Shown here: piece by piece, positions 17,087-25,378 of the stretch
Layout of the letters: each line of letters begins with the position of its first letter
Numbering within the stretch: the stretch's first letter is position 1
Assembly: GCA_032160165.1 (NCBI GenBank)
Contig: JAVHWA010000089.1
Location: 1 to 64,000, forward strand
Direction: 5' to 3'
Length of the DNA stretch: 64,000 nucleotides
Source: QHXM01 sp032160165
Lineage (GTDB): Bacteria; Acidobacteriota; Blastocatellia; Pyrinomonadales; Pyrinomonadaceae
Notes under the pieces: model-generated
Databases searched by the model: none
Seen by the model: the letters and a program-made list of their open reading frames with translations, nothing else
What the model was told of the DNA's origin: nothing
Position numbers and translations under genes: made by a program

Positions 17087-17698
17087 TCACACGCCGGTAA
17101 TTCCTCGTTCCACAAACTGATGTCGCATTAATTCACGAGCTCGAAAGAGCCGGTTCTTTACGGTGCCGAGCGGCAAGCCCGTCACATCGGCGATCTCGTC
17201 GTAGCTCAGATCGTGCGAATGGCGAAGCACTATCAACGCTTTATAGCAGGAAGGAAGCTGACGAACCACCTGCTCTATCTCGGCACGCCTTTCGGACCGC
17301 TCACTTTCTTGCTCCGGCGATAGCCGTCGACTCTCGATGGGACGTTCTCGTTGCTCCCCGTCAAACTCATTCATTAATGATTGCTCGCGCGTCGAATGCT
17401 TGCGCAAATGATCAACCGCCGAGTTGTGCGCGATCTTGTAGATCCATGTTGAGAATTTGAATTCAGAGCGATAGCGGGAGAGCGAGCTGTAGACTTTGAT
17501 GAAAACTTCCTGTGTCAGATCCAGAGCGGCGTCGTAGTCTCCCACCATGCGATAGACATAGGCGGCGATGGGGCGTTGGTATCGGCGCACCAGTTCTTCG
17601 AAGCTGTCCTCGCGCCCGGCCAAAGCCCGCGATACGAGGTCGCAGTCCACGACAACAGAAAGATTGCCTACGGCTGTCGACGATGCATTCATACTCAT
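17087..17698 (-). CDS. ECF-type RNA polymerase sigma factor
   Basis: Sigma-70-family extracytoplasmic-function factor, 203 residues. Region 2 is clear (FEELVRRYQRPIAAYVYRMVGD, then DLTQEVFIKVYSSLSRY and the -10 recognition FSTWIYKIAHNSAVDHLRK) and region 4 has the HTH LSYDEIADVTGLPLGTVKNRLFRARELM. The inter-region linker is long and acidic (~110-140). It opens the operon sigma / anti-sigma / polymer-forming membrane protein, the standard cis arrangement. Regulon unknown; autoregulation is expected for the class but no promoter match could be tested here. Confidence 0.93.
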   Translation of the reverse strand: MSMNASSTAVGNLSVVVDCDLVSRALAGREDSFEELVRRYQRPIAAYVYRMVGDYDAALDLTQEVFIKVYSSLSRYRSEFKFSTWIYKIAHNSAVDHLRKHSTREQSLMNEFDGEQRERPIESRRLSPEQESERSERRAEIEQVVRQLPSCYKALIVLRHSHDLSYDEIADVTGLPLGTVKNRLFRARELMRHQFVERGITGV

Positions 17699-17779
17699 GA
17701 TGCTCTGGTTTTACGATGCTGGCGCATTAAAAGTTTCAGATCCGAATCTTCGTGCCCTGGGCCGAACCGCTGGGTTTTC

Positions 17780-18457
17780 TTAATTTTTGGGAGTTGCTGG
17801 CGAAAGACGATTCAAGGTAAATGTCTTCATGTTTTCACACTCTGGATCTAACCCACCAATCTTTACTGTCGCGGTAACGGTCTCAGCCTGAACTCCGGTA
17901 GTGTCTACGGTGAGAGTTGGGTTGCGCTTGCCGCTAACCATCTTTCCGGCTGAAATGGTCCAGGTGTAAGCGGGCTTTAAGTCAGCGGGGCCCATCAAAC
18001 TTAGGCTGAAGGTAGCCAACGACCCAGCTGCATTAACCGAGCCGTCTATGATTAGAACTGGACAATTGCAGAGCTCGAAATTAATTATGAACGCCGAAGA
18101 CGATGCAATACCTCCCCGGCCATCGCTCACCTCTACGGTTGCTCTGTGATGTCCCAGCTGATCGAATCCCCACCGCACTCTGCGGCCGGAACCAACGAGC
18201 TTGCCGGTGCTGGTTGTGTATTTGTAAGTTAGCTTATCTCCGTCAGGGTCTTTTGCATCAGCGAAAAGTCTAACCTCTCCTCCATAGCATAGCGTTGTCG
18301 GAGAGGCGATAAGAGTGACGGTAGGCGGGAGATTCTGCGGCACCTTCTTTCGTGCTATCTGGGCCGATGCTGCAACGCACAACATTGGAAGAGCGAGTGC
18401 CAGCAACGTCGACTTCGTCGCAACTTTCGCTTCCAGTGAATAGGTGAGTCTGAACAT
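17780..18457 (-). CDS. Exported protein with PKD-like domains
   Basis: A 225-residue secreted protein. The signal peptide ends near CVAASAQ (~residue 33). The rest reads as two Ig-like beta domains: the first like PKD (PPTVTLIASPTTLCYGGEVRLFA fragment, then DPDGDKLTYKYTTS and HRATVEVSDGRGG), the second with YTWTISAGKMVSG. Cysteines in the LCNCP segment and near the C-terminus may pair. AGGAG lies 8 nt before the ATG. It follows the pilM-like gene by 12 nt, so it is the last gene of the pilus/secretion operon and could be a surface-exposed product or accessory of that system; this is inference. Confidence 0.75.
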   Translation of the reverse strand: MFRLTYSLEAKVATKSTLLALALPMLCVAASAQIARKKVPQNLPPTVTLIASPTTLCYGGEVRLFADAKDPDGDKLTYKYTTSTGKLVGSGRRVRWGFDQLGHHRATVEVSDGRGGIASSSAFIINFELCNCPVLIIDGSVNAAGSLATFSLSLMGPADLKPAYTWTISAGKMVSGKRNPTLTVDTTGVQAETVTATVKIGGLDPECENMKTFTLNRLSPATPKN

Positions 18458-18469
18458 CTGTTCCGGCTC

Positions 18470-19426
18470 CTAGCTCCACGCAAGCGTTGCCAGGCCGGCG
18501 GGCGCGGCAAGGGCGTCAAAGCTGAAGTCGCCGGACGGAAGCAAAAGGCCAACGGCCGCAGCATCCAGCATTCGAGGGCGGGTCTCCAGGGTCTCGTTTA
18601 CGATCTCGCTCACGCGGTTCCTGTCGAAACCCTCGCCTACGACCAGAATCCGATTGAGTGCATCCGGCGCGCCCCCGTTGTCCCCGGCAACGACGCGATC
18701 TCGGTAAAAAAGAAGAAGACGGTAGAGCTCGTCATCGCGGTCCTCAGCATCGCACATTACCGAGCGGACGATTGTCGGTTGTTTGTTGCGAAGCATTACC
18801 GCAGTGAACCCTTCGGCGTGCGAGCTGATCAGCAGGGAATCTCCCGGTTCTGCCGTCCGATTAAGCCATAGCGCTTCGCCCTGATGTCGAGGCAGAATCA
18901 ATCCTGCACGCCAGCCCAGCTCCGCGAAGACTGATTCGTACTCAGCCAGCACCGAAAGCCGAATCGCGGTGGCCAAATATCTGGACCGTCCCTGCGCGTC
19001 GGCGGGCAGTCGTTCGCGCGTCACTCTTATCTCGTCCGTGGGCGCGCCAAAGGACCGTTCGTACTTCCATCGCAACACGTCTTCCAGCTCTGCACGCGAG
19101 GCGGCTTCGGTATCCAGTGTGAGGATGGCGACCCGTGTCACCGCTTCGGGAAGCGCGACAGACCACTTCTCCTGCTTTCCCAGGCCCGCACTCAAGGCCG
19201 CTTCCGAAAGCAGGTTCACCAATGAAGCGATGTCCGAGATATTGGTGTCGTCGAAACTCGGCTGGATGAGCGACTGTGGCAGCGTTATGGTGGCCGCGCG
19301 TCTGATGGAAAAACCGCCGCCGCGTGGGCGGTCCAGATGAACAACCGTCGCCTGACTGTTCTCGAGCCCCAGAGCGGCCGAGGGAAAGCGAGGGCTCGCA
19401 AGCTTACCGAAAGGTGTGGGAGGCAT
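18470..19426 (-). CDS. PilM-like actin-fold protein
   Basis: A 318-residue cytoplasmic protein that resembles PilM/GspL-cytoplasmic-domain ATPase-fold proteins: ALGLENSQATVVHLD as the first phosphate-type loop, KWSVALPEAVTRVAIL, a segment with ELEDVLRWKYERSFGAP that matches the PilM region after the loop, and a second subdomain ending DAAAVGLLLPSGDF. Similarity is weak, and family assignment relies partly on position between pseudopilin genes and the end of the operon. The usual partners pilN, pilO and pilP are missing directly downstream, where a PKD-like protein is found instead. Confidence 0.65.
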   Translation of the reverse strand: MPPTPFGKLASPRFPSAALGLENSQATVVHLDRPRGGGFSIRRAATITLPQSLIQPSFDDTNISDIASLVNLLSEAALSAGLGKQEKWSVALPEAVTRVAILTLDTEAASRAELEDVLRWKYERSFGAPTDEIRVTRERLPADAQGRSRYLATAIRLSVLAEYESVFAELGWRAGLILPRHQGEALWLNRTAEPGDSLLISSHAEGFTAVMLRNKQPTIVRSVMCDAEDRDDELYRLLLFYRDRVVAGDNGGAPDALNRILVVGEGFDRNRVSEIVNETLETRPRMLDAAAVGLLLPSGDFSFDALAAPAGLATLAWS

Positions 19427-19517
19427 AAATTAGAATTGAACTCTAAGAGGCGTTACCGGCCGGAGCGGTCCAACAATAGTTTCCCACTCTAACGGTACGC
19501 GCGCTGGCGACCAGCTT

Positions 19518-20024
19518 TCACCACTCGTTGTAAGAGGAACCGTCGGAAGCCTGATCTGGTGATCCGCTCCGAACGTTGGTGACGCCGGTTCCCCCTTCCG
19601 CGGAACTGGGGTCATCGCCCATCTCGGGTGCCCATGTATCATTCCGCTCAGTTAAGGGATCTACCGGGATCTCGCGCATGTACCCCGCGTTAACAAGTTC
19701 CTCAAGCGACGATGGCAGCTTGCCCTTATCGGCCGCGTACATGTCGATCGATTTTCGAAATTGGAAAAGGTCGTCGCGAAGCACGGTCTCTTTCGCATAG
19801 ACCACAGTTTTCTGATACTGCGGCATAGCGATCGCGGCGAGAATGATGATTATCGAAATGACGATCATCAACTCGAGCAGGGTGAATCCCATCGAACTAG
19901 TTGGCAGTTGGCAGTTGGCAGTTGGCAGTTCACTCTGCGCGTTCGCAGCATCAAGCGTAGCCGACGACTCATCGCCCACTGCAAACTGAAGACTGCTTAC
20001 TGCCAACTGGCTCTTACCAATCAC
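19518..20024 (-). CDS. Type II secretion/type IV pilus pseudopilin (GspG-like), long leader
   Basis: Prepilin-type protein cleaved by a PilD-like peptidase at Gly|Phe in SSMG|FTLLELMIVISIIIILAA. The mature part (~123 residues) has the N-terminal hydrophobic helix with Glu5, then a GspG-like globular domain (DMYAADKGKLPSSLEELV, REIPVDPLTERNDTW). GTG 20024 is preceded by GGAGAG at 8 nt, so the leader is ~45 residues; an ATG at 19892 has no ribosome-binding site and would leave a two-residue leader. Much of the leader is translated from four 7-nt GTTGGCA-type repeats at 19901-19930. It overlaps the preceding pseudopilin gene by 11 nt. Confidence 0.85.
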   Translation of the reverse strand: MIGKSQLAVSSLQFAVGDESSATLDAANAQSELPTANCQLPTSSMGFTLLELMIVISIIIILAAIAMPQYQKTVVYAKETVLRDDLFQFRKSIDMYAADKGKLPSSLEELVNAGYMREIPVDPLTERNDTWAPEMGDDPSSAEGGTGVTNVRSGSPDQASDGSSYNEW

Positions 20025-20754
20025 TATACTTCTCTCCATTGAGCGCGGTCCCGTTCGACTTGGAACGAACGTCGAACACGTTCTCGCCTCCCCAAGAGCC
20101 CGAATCCTTCGAGTCGTAGGTCGAGCGCAGGTCCCAATCGCGCTCACCCGTCATAGGGTCGATCGGGATATCGCGGAGGTAAACTTTCTTCTTGGTCGAC
20201 GTGAGCGTGTTGCTTGTCGCCGTAGTATTCGAATTACCCAGACCGACTATCCCGCCGCCACCGCCGGCAGGCTGTCCGATTGGCGTCACACTCACGCCGT
20301 TTACCAACGTCTCGAGATCGGGTGGATATCGATCCGGGTTGTCGGTGCCGAAAATTGTGTTATCTGTTATCGCTACCCGGACTCGAGGGTCAATCATAGG
20401 CGGGTTCGCGTTCGGGTTGGGGTTGGGATTGGGCTGCGCCTGTTGTTGCTGTTGTCCCAGCATTGCCGCGCCAAGAACCGCCTCACGATGAAATTGGTCT
20501 ATAGCGGCGCGCAGTTCATGAAGTGCTTCGCGCAGCCGCTGCTCTCGCTGACGCTTGACCGACACCTTCAGCAAGGGGATTGCTCCCATGGTGAGGATTG
20601 TCAGAATCATGAGCGTGATTACCAGTTCGAGGAGCGAAAAGCCGCTCGCCGAATGGCTGAGAGAGCGATGGGCAGTTGGTAGTGATGGTCCCGCTTTCCG
20701 CGTTCCCTTCTCGACTGCCAACTGCCCTTTCCTTGCTGACAACTGCTTTTTCAT
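20014..20754 (-). CDS. GspG-like pseudopilin with poly-Gln/Asn-Pro insert
   Basis: A 246-residue pseudopilin with a 38-residue leader ending HSASG|FSLLELVITLMILTIL. The helix is followed by a basic amphipathic stretch, then an unusual low-complexity insert (five Gln, then Asn-Pro repeats, ~103-120). A GspG-type core follows (RYPPDLETLVNG, YLRDIPIDPMTGERDWDLR) with a Gly-rich loop. The leader again looks derived from the local heptamer repeat (20665-20750). ATG 20754 lies two nucleotides after the secretin stop, so translation is coupled. Major versus minor pseudopilin roles cannot be assigned. Confidence 0.88.
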   Translation of the reverse strand: MKKQLSARKGQLAVEKGTRKAGPSLPTAHRSLSHSASGFSLLELVITLMILTILTMGAIPLLKVSVKRQREQRLREALHELRAAIDQFHREAVLGAAMLGQQQQQAQPNPNPNPNANPPMIDPRVRVAITDNTIFGTDNPDRYPPDLETLVNGVSVTPIGQPAGGGGGIVGLGNSNTTATSNTLTSTKKKVYLRDIPIDPMTGERDWDLRSTYDSKDSGSWGGENVFDVRSKSNGTALNGEKYSDW

Positions 20755-20755
20755 A

Positions 20756-23497
20756 CTACTTCACTAGCACGCGACTCTCCTGCATCTGCAGCTTCACCAC
20801 CCGCCCGTCCGATGTAAAGACCTGGACGTTTGTCTGGTCGAATCCAATGACAGTTTCCCCGTTCGCAATAGCTTCGATCTCCAGGTAAACGACGGTGTTC
20901 GCGCCAATCTTGAGTGACGATCCGGCCTCGGGTGAAATCGTGATGCCGATGACCCCCGCGGGATCAATCACCTGCATCATACTCGCAATCTTTTTCGTCC
21001 CATCCGACAAGTCGCCCGCTGAAACGCTTCTGACGGCGATGACTCGCGGATCAAACTTGAGACGGACGATGGCGTTGCCCAGCGGCTCTTTCGAGTCGAA
21101 CACCAGCGCGATTCGTTGCTTGTCACCCACTCGCATCTCGGGTTGGGTCGCAACCAATCTTGCGTCTGCGATGACACTGCCTCCGCCCTTTTCTGAAAGT
21201 CCGGCCAGCAGTTTCACTCCGGCTGAATTCTTTTCGGCGTTCGACCGACTGGCCTCGCTGTTCTCGGTAGTAGCTTGAATCTTCTCAGCCAGCGAGCCGG
21301 TTGGAAGATCGAGTCGCGGCTGCGAAGGCGGGGCCACCAACGATTGGGACATCTCCTTCGGCTGCGATACGGCGCCGCTCCCTTTGAGGGCCAGCGCGGT
21401 CGAGCTGGGCGGTTCGCCGGTTAACTTCGCGATCGCGCTAGCCAGCGCGTTTGATGGTTGTGGAATATTCGTGGCGACGACGGGACTGGCGACGGGAGTT
21501 GACGCAGTCTTTTCCGGGCCCGGTTCCGCAGAGGTCGTCCCGGCATTTACCAACGCCGCCGGCGCAGGGACGTAGGCGGGAGCGGGTCCCGCATCCGGTA
21601 GTTGCACCACTACGTTTCTCGGGATTCGACGAGCAGCCGCGAGCTGGTCCTCGCGGTCGGCTTCCTGCACCATCGCTTCAAGAGAACTATTCGTCGGCGT
21701 AGACAGTGTCCCGCTCGGCCTTTCTCTTTCGTCGTTTGGCGTGATCGCGGGAGCTCGCAACACTCTGGGTGTGACAGCTATCACAATATCGACCTGAGTA
21801 TTATTTCGCGTGGGGGCTGTAAACAGTCTCCCCAGGATGGGAATCAAGCCGAGCAGAGGCAGGCCCCTGCGTCCATTTGATTGAGTGTCCTGCGCAACTG
21901 AGGCCAGCATCATTGTGCGGTTGTTTTGAATTCTGGCAGTGCCGGTTATTGTCCGTTCGGTGAAAGTCGGAGTCAGGCTGCCCGCGTTAAGGATGTCCTT
22001 TGATTCAATCGACATCTTGACCTGCACATCAAGATTGGGAAAAACCTGCGGTTGAAACTTGAGCGTCAATCCGGTTGGCTCGTACTGGATGACAGGAAAC
22101 CCGCCACCGAAGTTAACGCCGCCGGTCACGCCGCCTGGCTGCGTAGTTCCGTTCGTATTTGCAAACGGAAACGTCTGTGCGGTCTGGACGGGAACGCGTT
22201 GACCGATTCGGGCCGACGACTCCTCGCCGTTGAAGGCATGCACCTGAGTCGAAGCCAGCAACTTCGTTCGGTCCCTGCGCTGAAAGGCGGTGAGCTGTGC
22301 GGCCGGGATAACGAGGGCTGCGCCGAGAGCGGTGGGAGCGCTTGCAATCCGTGTGGCGACATCTCGCGCGCCACCGAGGATGCTCAGTCCACTAGTTCCG
22401 CCAAGGCTAAAGAAGCCACTGGAGTCGCCCGTTCCCAGTTGGTTTCCAAGCTGGAGCAAGTCAGTCCGCGAAACTTCATAGATGTTGACATCCATCACCA
22501 CCTCGGCTCGGTCCTTGTCGATACTTGCAAGGATCTCTCCGATCAATCGCAGGTTCTCCGAAGTATCACGAACCGTAATACTGTTCGTGGGCTCATCCGG
22601 AAGCACGATCGTCTGCGGCCTGCCCTGGTTGGGTGGAATCGCGGCCGCGACTATGTCGCGCGCCTTCTGCGGGAGAATGTTCGCCAGATAGAAAGTGCGA
22701 ATGGCCAGTTGTTGGTACTGAGCACGACGGGTCTGGTCGGCGACGATAATCGTTCGGCGATTGACCTTTTGAAAGAAGAGTCCCTCCTGAAGAAAGATCA
22801 AGTCGAGCGCCTGTGCTGTTGTCACATCGCTGTAGTTGACTTCGACGGTCCGCGGCGTGCGAAACGACTGGCTGTCGAATATGACGTTGAGATTGAGATT
22901 TTCAGCCAGAAGACGAATCTCGGTTTTGAGATCGCCCGTATATTTAATGATGCGCAGCTGCTCTGTTCGTTGCGGTGGAAGCGACGGGTCCTCTTGAAGG
23001 CTCGGTCGCGTTCCGGGCATCGCGGGAGTCCCGCCTCCTTCCTGATTGGACGTGGGCGCAGACTTACTATTGGGAAGGTCGCCCGGCAGGGTCTCGCCTG
23101 TCTTCTCACGCTGCAGGCGTAGCATGCGCTCCATCTCGGAAAGCGCGAGCTCGTTAACAGGGTCGTATCCGTATGCCTGACGAAAAGCGTTGTAGCCGCC
23201 GATGTAGTCGCGTTGCTCAGCCAGGGCGCGGCCCTGCTGCATGTACGTCTGCGACGCGTTGAAGACGGCGCGCCTGTAGTGGAGCTGATATTCGACGCTC
23301 GATGGGTCGGCTGCGACAGCAAGGGTGAACTCCTGCGCCGCCTTATCCCACTGCTGCGCAGACTCGTATTGGAGTCCGCGCTTGTAGTTCTTCTCGCCTT
23401 TCTTCGCAAATGCCGTCATGGGCGCAGCGAGTAAACAAAAAACCACCAGCATGGATGCAAACGAGCGCGTAGGAATTGATGTACTTTTCATCATGGA
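20756..23497 (-). CDS. Secretin (GspD/PilQ type) with TPR and C-terminal cohesin-like domain
   Basis: Outer-membrane secretin channel, 913 residues. After the signal peptide (PMTAFAKK, ~30) come TPR-like helices (~30-100, NYKRGLQYESAQQWDKAAQ), a Pro/Ser linker, secretin N-domains (IRLLAENLNLNVIFD; then PDEPTNSITVRDTSENLRLI), and the pore domain with VPVQTAQTF, IQYEPTGLTLKFQP and LPLLGLIPILGRLF. A Pro/Ala/Ser-rich spacer leads to a cohesin-like domain (~770-905) with the pattern GDKQRIALVFDS and RLKFDPRVIAVRSVSAGDL. The ATG at 23497 follows GAGAG; the frame extends 31 codons upstream but without a better start. Second of the operon's machinery genes after gspE, 72-165 nt away depending on start. 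Confidence 0.92.
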   Translation of the reverse strand, partial: SMMKSTSIPTRSFASMLVVFCLLAAPMTAFAKKGEKNYKRGLQYESAQQWDKAAQEFTLAVAADPSSVEYQLHYRRAVFNASQTYMQQGRALAEQRDYIGGYNAFRQAYGYDPVNELALSEMERMLRLQREKTGETLPGDLPNSKSAPTSNQEGGGTPAMPGTRPSLQEDPSLPPQRTEQLRIIKYTGDLKTEIRLLAENLNLNVIFDSQSFRTPRTVEVNYSDVTTAQALDLIFLQEGLFFQKVNRRTIIVADQTRRAQYQQLAIRTFYLANILPQKARDIVAAAIPPNQGRPQTIVLPDEPTNSITVRDTSENLRLIGEILASIDKDRAEVVMDVNIYEVSRTDLLQLGNQLGTGDSSGFFSLGGTSGLSILGGARDVATRIASAPTALGAALVIPAAQLTAFQRRDRTKLLASTQVHAFNGEESSARIGQRVPVQTAQTFPFANTNGTTQPGGVTGGVNFGGGFPVIQYEPTGLTLKFQPQVFPNLDVQVKMSIESKDILNAGSLTPTFTERTITGTARIQNNRTMMLASVAQDTQSNGRRGLPLLGLIPILGRLFTAPTRNNTQVDIVIAVTPRVLRAPAITPNDERERPSGTLSTPTNSSLEAMVQEADREDQLAAARRIPRNVVVQLPDAGPAPAYVPAPAALVNAGTTSAEPGPEKTASTPVASPVVATNIPQPSNALASAIAKLTGEPPSSTALALKGSGAVSQPKEMSQSLVAPPSQPRLDLPTGSLAEKIQATTENSEASRSNAEKNSAGVKLLAGLSEKGGGSVIADARLVATQPEMRVGDKQRIALVFDSKEPLGNAIVRLKFDPRVIAVRSVSAGDLSDGTKKIASMMQVIDPAGVIGITISPEAGSSLKIGANTVVYLEIEAIANGETVIGFDQTNVQVFTSDGRVVKLQMQESRVLVK

Positions 23498-23662
23498 TCT
23501 CTCTACCAAAGATTCGCCAACGTCGTGATGCGGACGCGTTAGCCGTAAATGCGTGGACCGGCGACAGTGAGCAACGCCGCCAGGCGTCACAGGGCTATAA
23601 CGCTCCGCAAGAGACAGAGTTCCGAAATCAACTCGCGTTACCCCGAGTTCGGCGAAGAAAGC

Positions 23663-25378
23663 TCACTTATTTATGTTCACTTCCTCGACAAACGTCACGC
23701 GGTTGATCTCGTGCAAAGTGGAGACACCGGAGAAAACTTTTTGCAGCGCAGACTCGCGCAGGCCTGTTAAGCCTTCGGCTTCGGCGGCCCGTCTCACTTC
23801 GGAGCCTGGACGTCGCTCCACTATCATCTCGCGGATATTATCCGACAGATCGAGCAATTCGTGAATGGCGGTGCGCCCTCGATAGCCAGTGTGATTGCAT
23901 GCGTCGCATCCATCGCTACGATAAAAGGCGCGGCCCTTGTGCTCTTCCGGCCGAAGGCCAGACTCAAGCAACTCGTCATCCGTGGGCCGGTATGAGTGCT
24001 TGCACACTGGACACAGGATGCGAATCAGACGCTGCGCAAGGACGCAATTCAAGCTCGATACGAAATTATACGGCTCGACGCCCATGTTCAAGAAACGGCC
24101 AATCACGTCGATTACGTTGTTCGCGTGAACGGTGGTGAATACCAGATGTCCGGTCAAGGCTGATTGGATGGCGATCTGTGCGGTCTCTTCGTCGCGTATT
24201 TCGCCCACCATGATCTTGTCCGGATCGTGCCGCAGAATCGAGCGCAGCCCGCGCGCGAACGTCAATCCCTTTTTCTCGTTGACAGGTATCTGAGTGATAC
24301 CGTGCAATTGATATTCGACAGGATCTTCGATGGTGATGATCTTGTCTTCTTCATTGCGGATTTCGTTCAGCGCCGCGTACAGCGTAGTCGTCTTACCTGA
24401 GCCGGTAGGACCGGTGACCAGAACCATGCCGTAAGGCTCTGCTATATAGCGGCGAAACTTCCTCAGATCGTCCTCGGAAAATCCAACTACATCGAGGTTC
24501 AGGTTACGAAACTCTTCGTTGATCTGTTCTTTGTCGAGAATACGAATGACAGCGTCTTCGCCATGCACCGTCGGCATGATCGAGACTCGAAAGTCTACAT
24601 TTCTTCCCTTGTATCGCACGCGAAAGCGACCATCCTGCGGAACTCGCCGTTCGGCGATGTCGAGTTCCGACATCACCTTGATGCGCGAGATCAGGGTCTG
24701 ATGATAGGCGAGATCGATGGGATCAACCTTGGCGTAGAGCGCACCATCTATACGGTACTTGACCTGGACCTCGGTATCCCTGGTTTCGATGTGAATATCC
24801 GAGGCCCGCGATTCCATCGCATTGAAGACGATCGTATCGACGAGTTTGATGATCGGCGACATGTCGGAATCGGTCGCCAGTCGATCGAGGTCGAGCACCT
24901 CTTCGCCCGTCTCGGTCTCTTTTACCAGAGAAATACGAAAGCCTGACGCCGCCTCCTGCAGGACGCGCTGGGTTGCATCGCCTTTTCGCAGAACGACATC
25001 GATAGCGCCCGCTGTGGCTACGTGTGGAACTATGCGCGCATGCAGAGCGCTCGCCAACTCGTCCAACGTCTCCAGATCCGTCGGGTCGGCCATCGCAAGA
25101 TGCAGTCGCTTGCCATCCCGTCGAAGAGGCACGAATTGATGTCGGAGCATCAGGTCGACCGGGATCTCGTTCAGCAGCGAGTAATCTATGGGAGAATCGC
25201 TATCGTGAGGCAGCAGATTGACGTAAGGCAGGCGGTAGCGGCGAGCCATCTCGCGAGCTTCCTGGACCTCGGGCGGATCGCTCTCGGTTGCGAGAGTCAA
25301 ATCCTCTATCGCGGCGGTTTCCTCCGTCGGCGGATAGGACGAGATCGTCTCTGCCATTTCTTCGGATATCTGCTTCAT
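23663..25378 (-). CDS. Type II secretion/type IV pilus assembly ATPase (GspE/PilB)
   Basis: Hexameric cytoplasmic ATPase that powers pseudopilus or pilus extension. The 571-residue product has an MshEN-type N-terminal domain, then the N2 domain (SDIHIETRDTEVQVKYRIDG), Walker A GPTGSGKTT (~318-326), the Asp box ITIEDPVEYQ, Walker B IMVGEIRDEETA, the His box TGHLVFTTVHAN, and the tetracysteine zinc loop (CPVCKHSY ... CDACNHTGYRGR). Start ATG 25378 overlaps the stop of the pilC/gspF gene by 4 nt (ATGA). The tetracysteine motif fits extension ATPases rather than PilT. Confidence 0.95.
   Translation of the reverse strand: MKQISEEMAETISSYPPTEETAAIEDLTLATESDPPEVQEAREMARRYRLPYVNLLPHDSDSPIDYSLLNEIPVDLMLRHQFVPLRRDGKRLHLAMADPTDLETLDELASALHARIVPHVATAGAIDVVLRKGDATQRVLQEAASGFRISLVKETETGEEVLDLDRLATDSDMSPIIKLVDTIVFNAMESRASDIHIETRDTEVQVKYRIDGALYAKVDPIDLAYHQTLISRIKVMSELDIAERRVPQDGRFRVRYKGRNVDFRVSIMPTVHGEDAVIRILDKEQINEEFRNLNLDVVGFSEDDLRKFRRYIAEPYGMVLVTGPTGSGKTTTLYAALNEIRNEEDKIITIEDPVEYQLHGITQIPVNEKKGLTFARGLRSILRHDPDKIMVGEIRDEETAQIAIQSALTGHLVFTTVHANNVIDVIGRFLNMGVEPYNFVSSLNCVLAQRLIRILCPVCKHSYRPTDDELLESGLRPEEHKGRAFYRSDGCDACNHTGYRGRTAIHELLDLSDNIREMIVERRPGSEVRRAAEAEGLTGLRESALQKVFSGVSTLHEINRVTFVEEVNINK

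Noticed and set aside
22052..23122. 356-codon open frame on the + strand opposite the secretin gene
   Set aside because: Antisense to a clearly conserved secretin; no ribosome-binding site, composition of a shadow frame.
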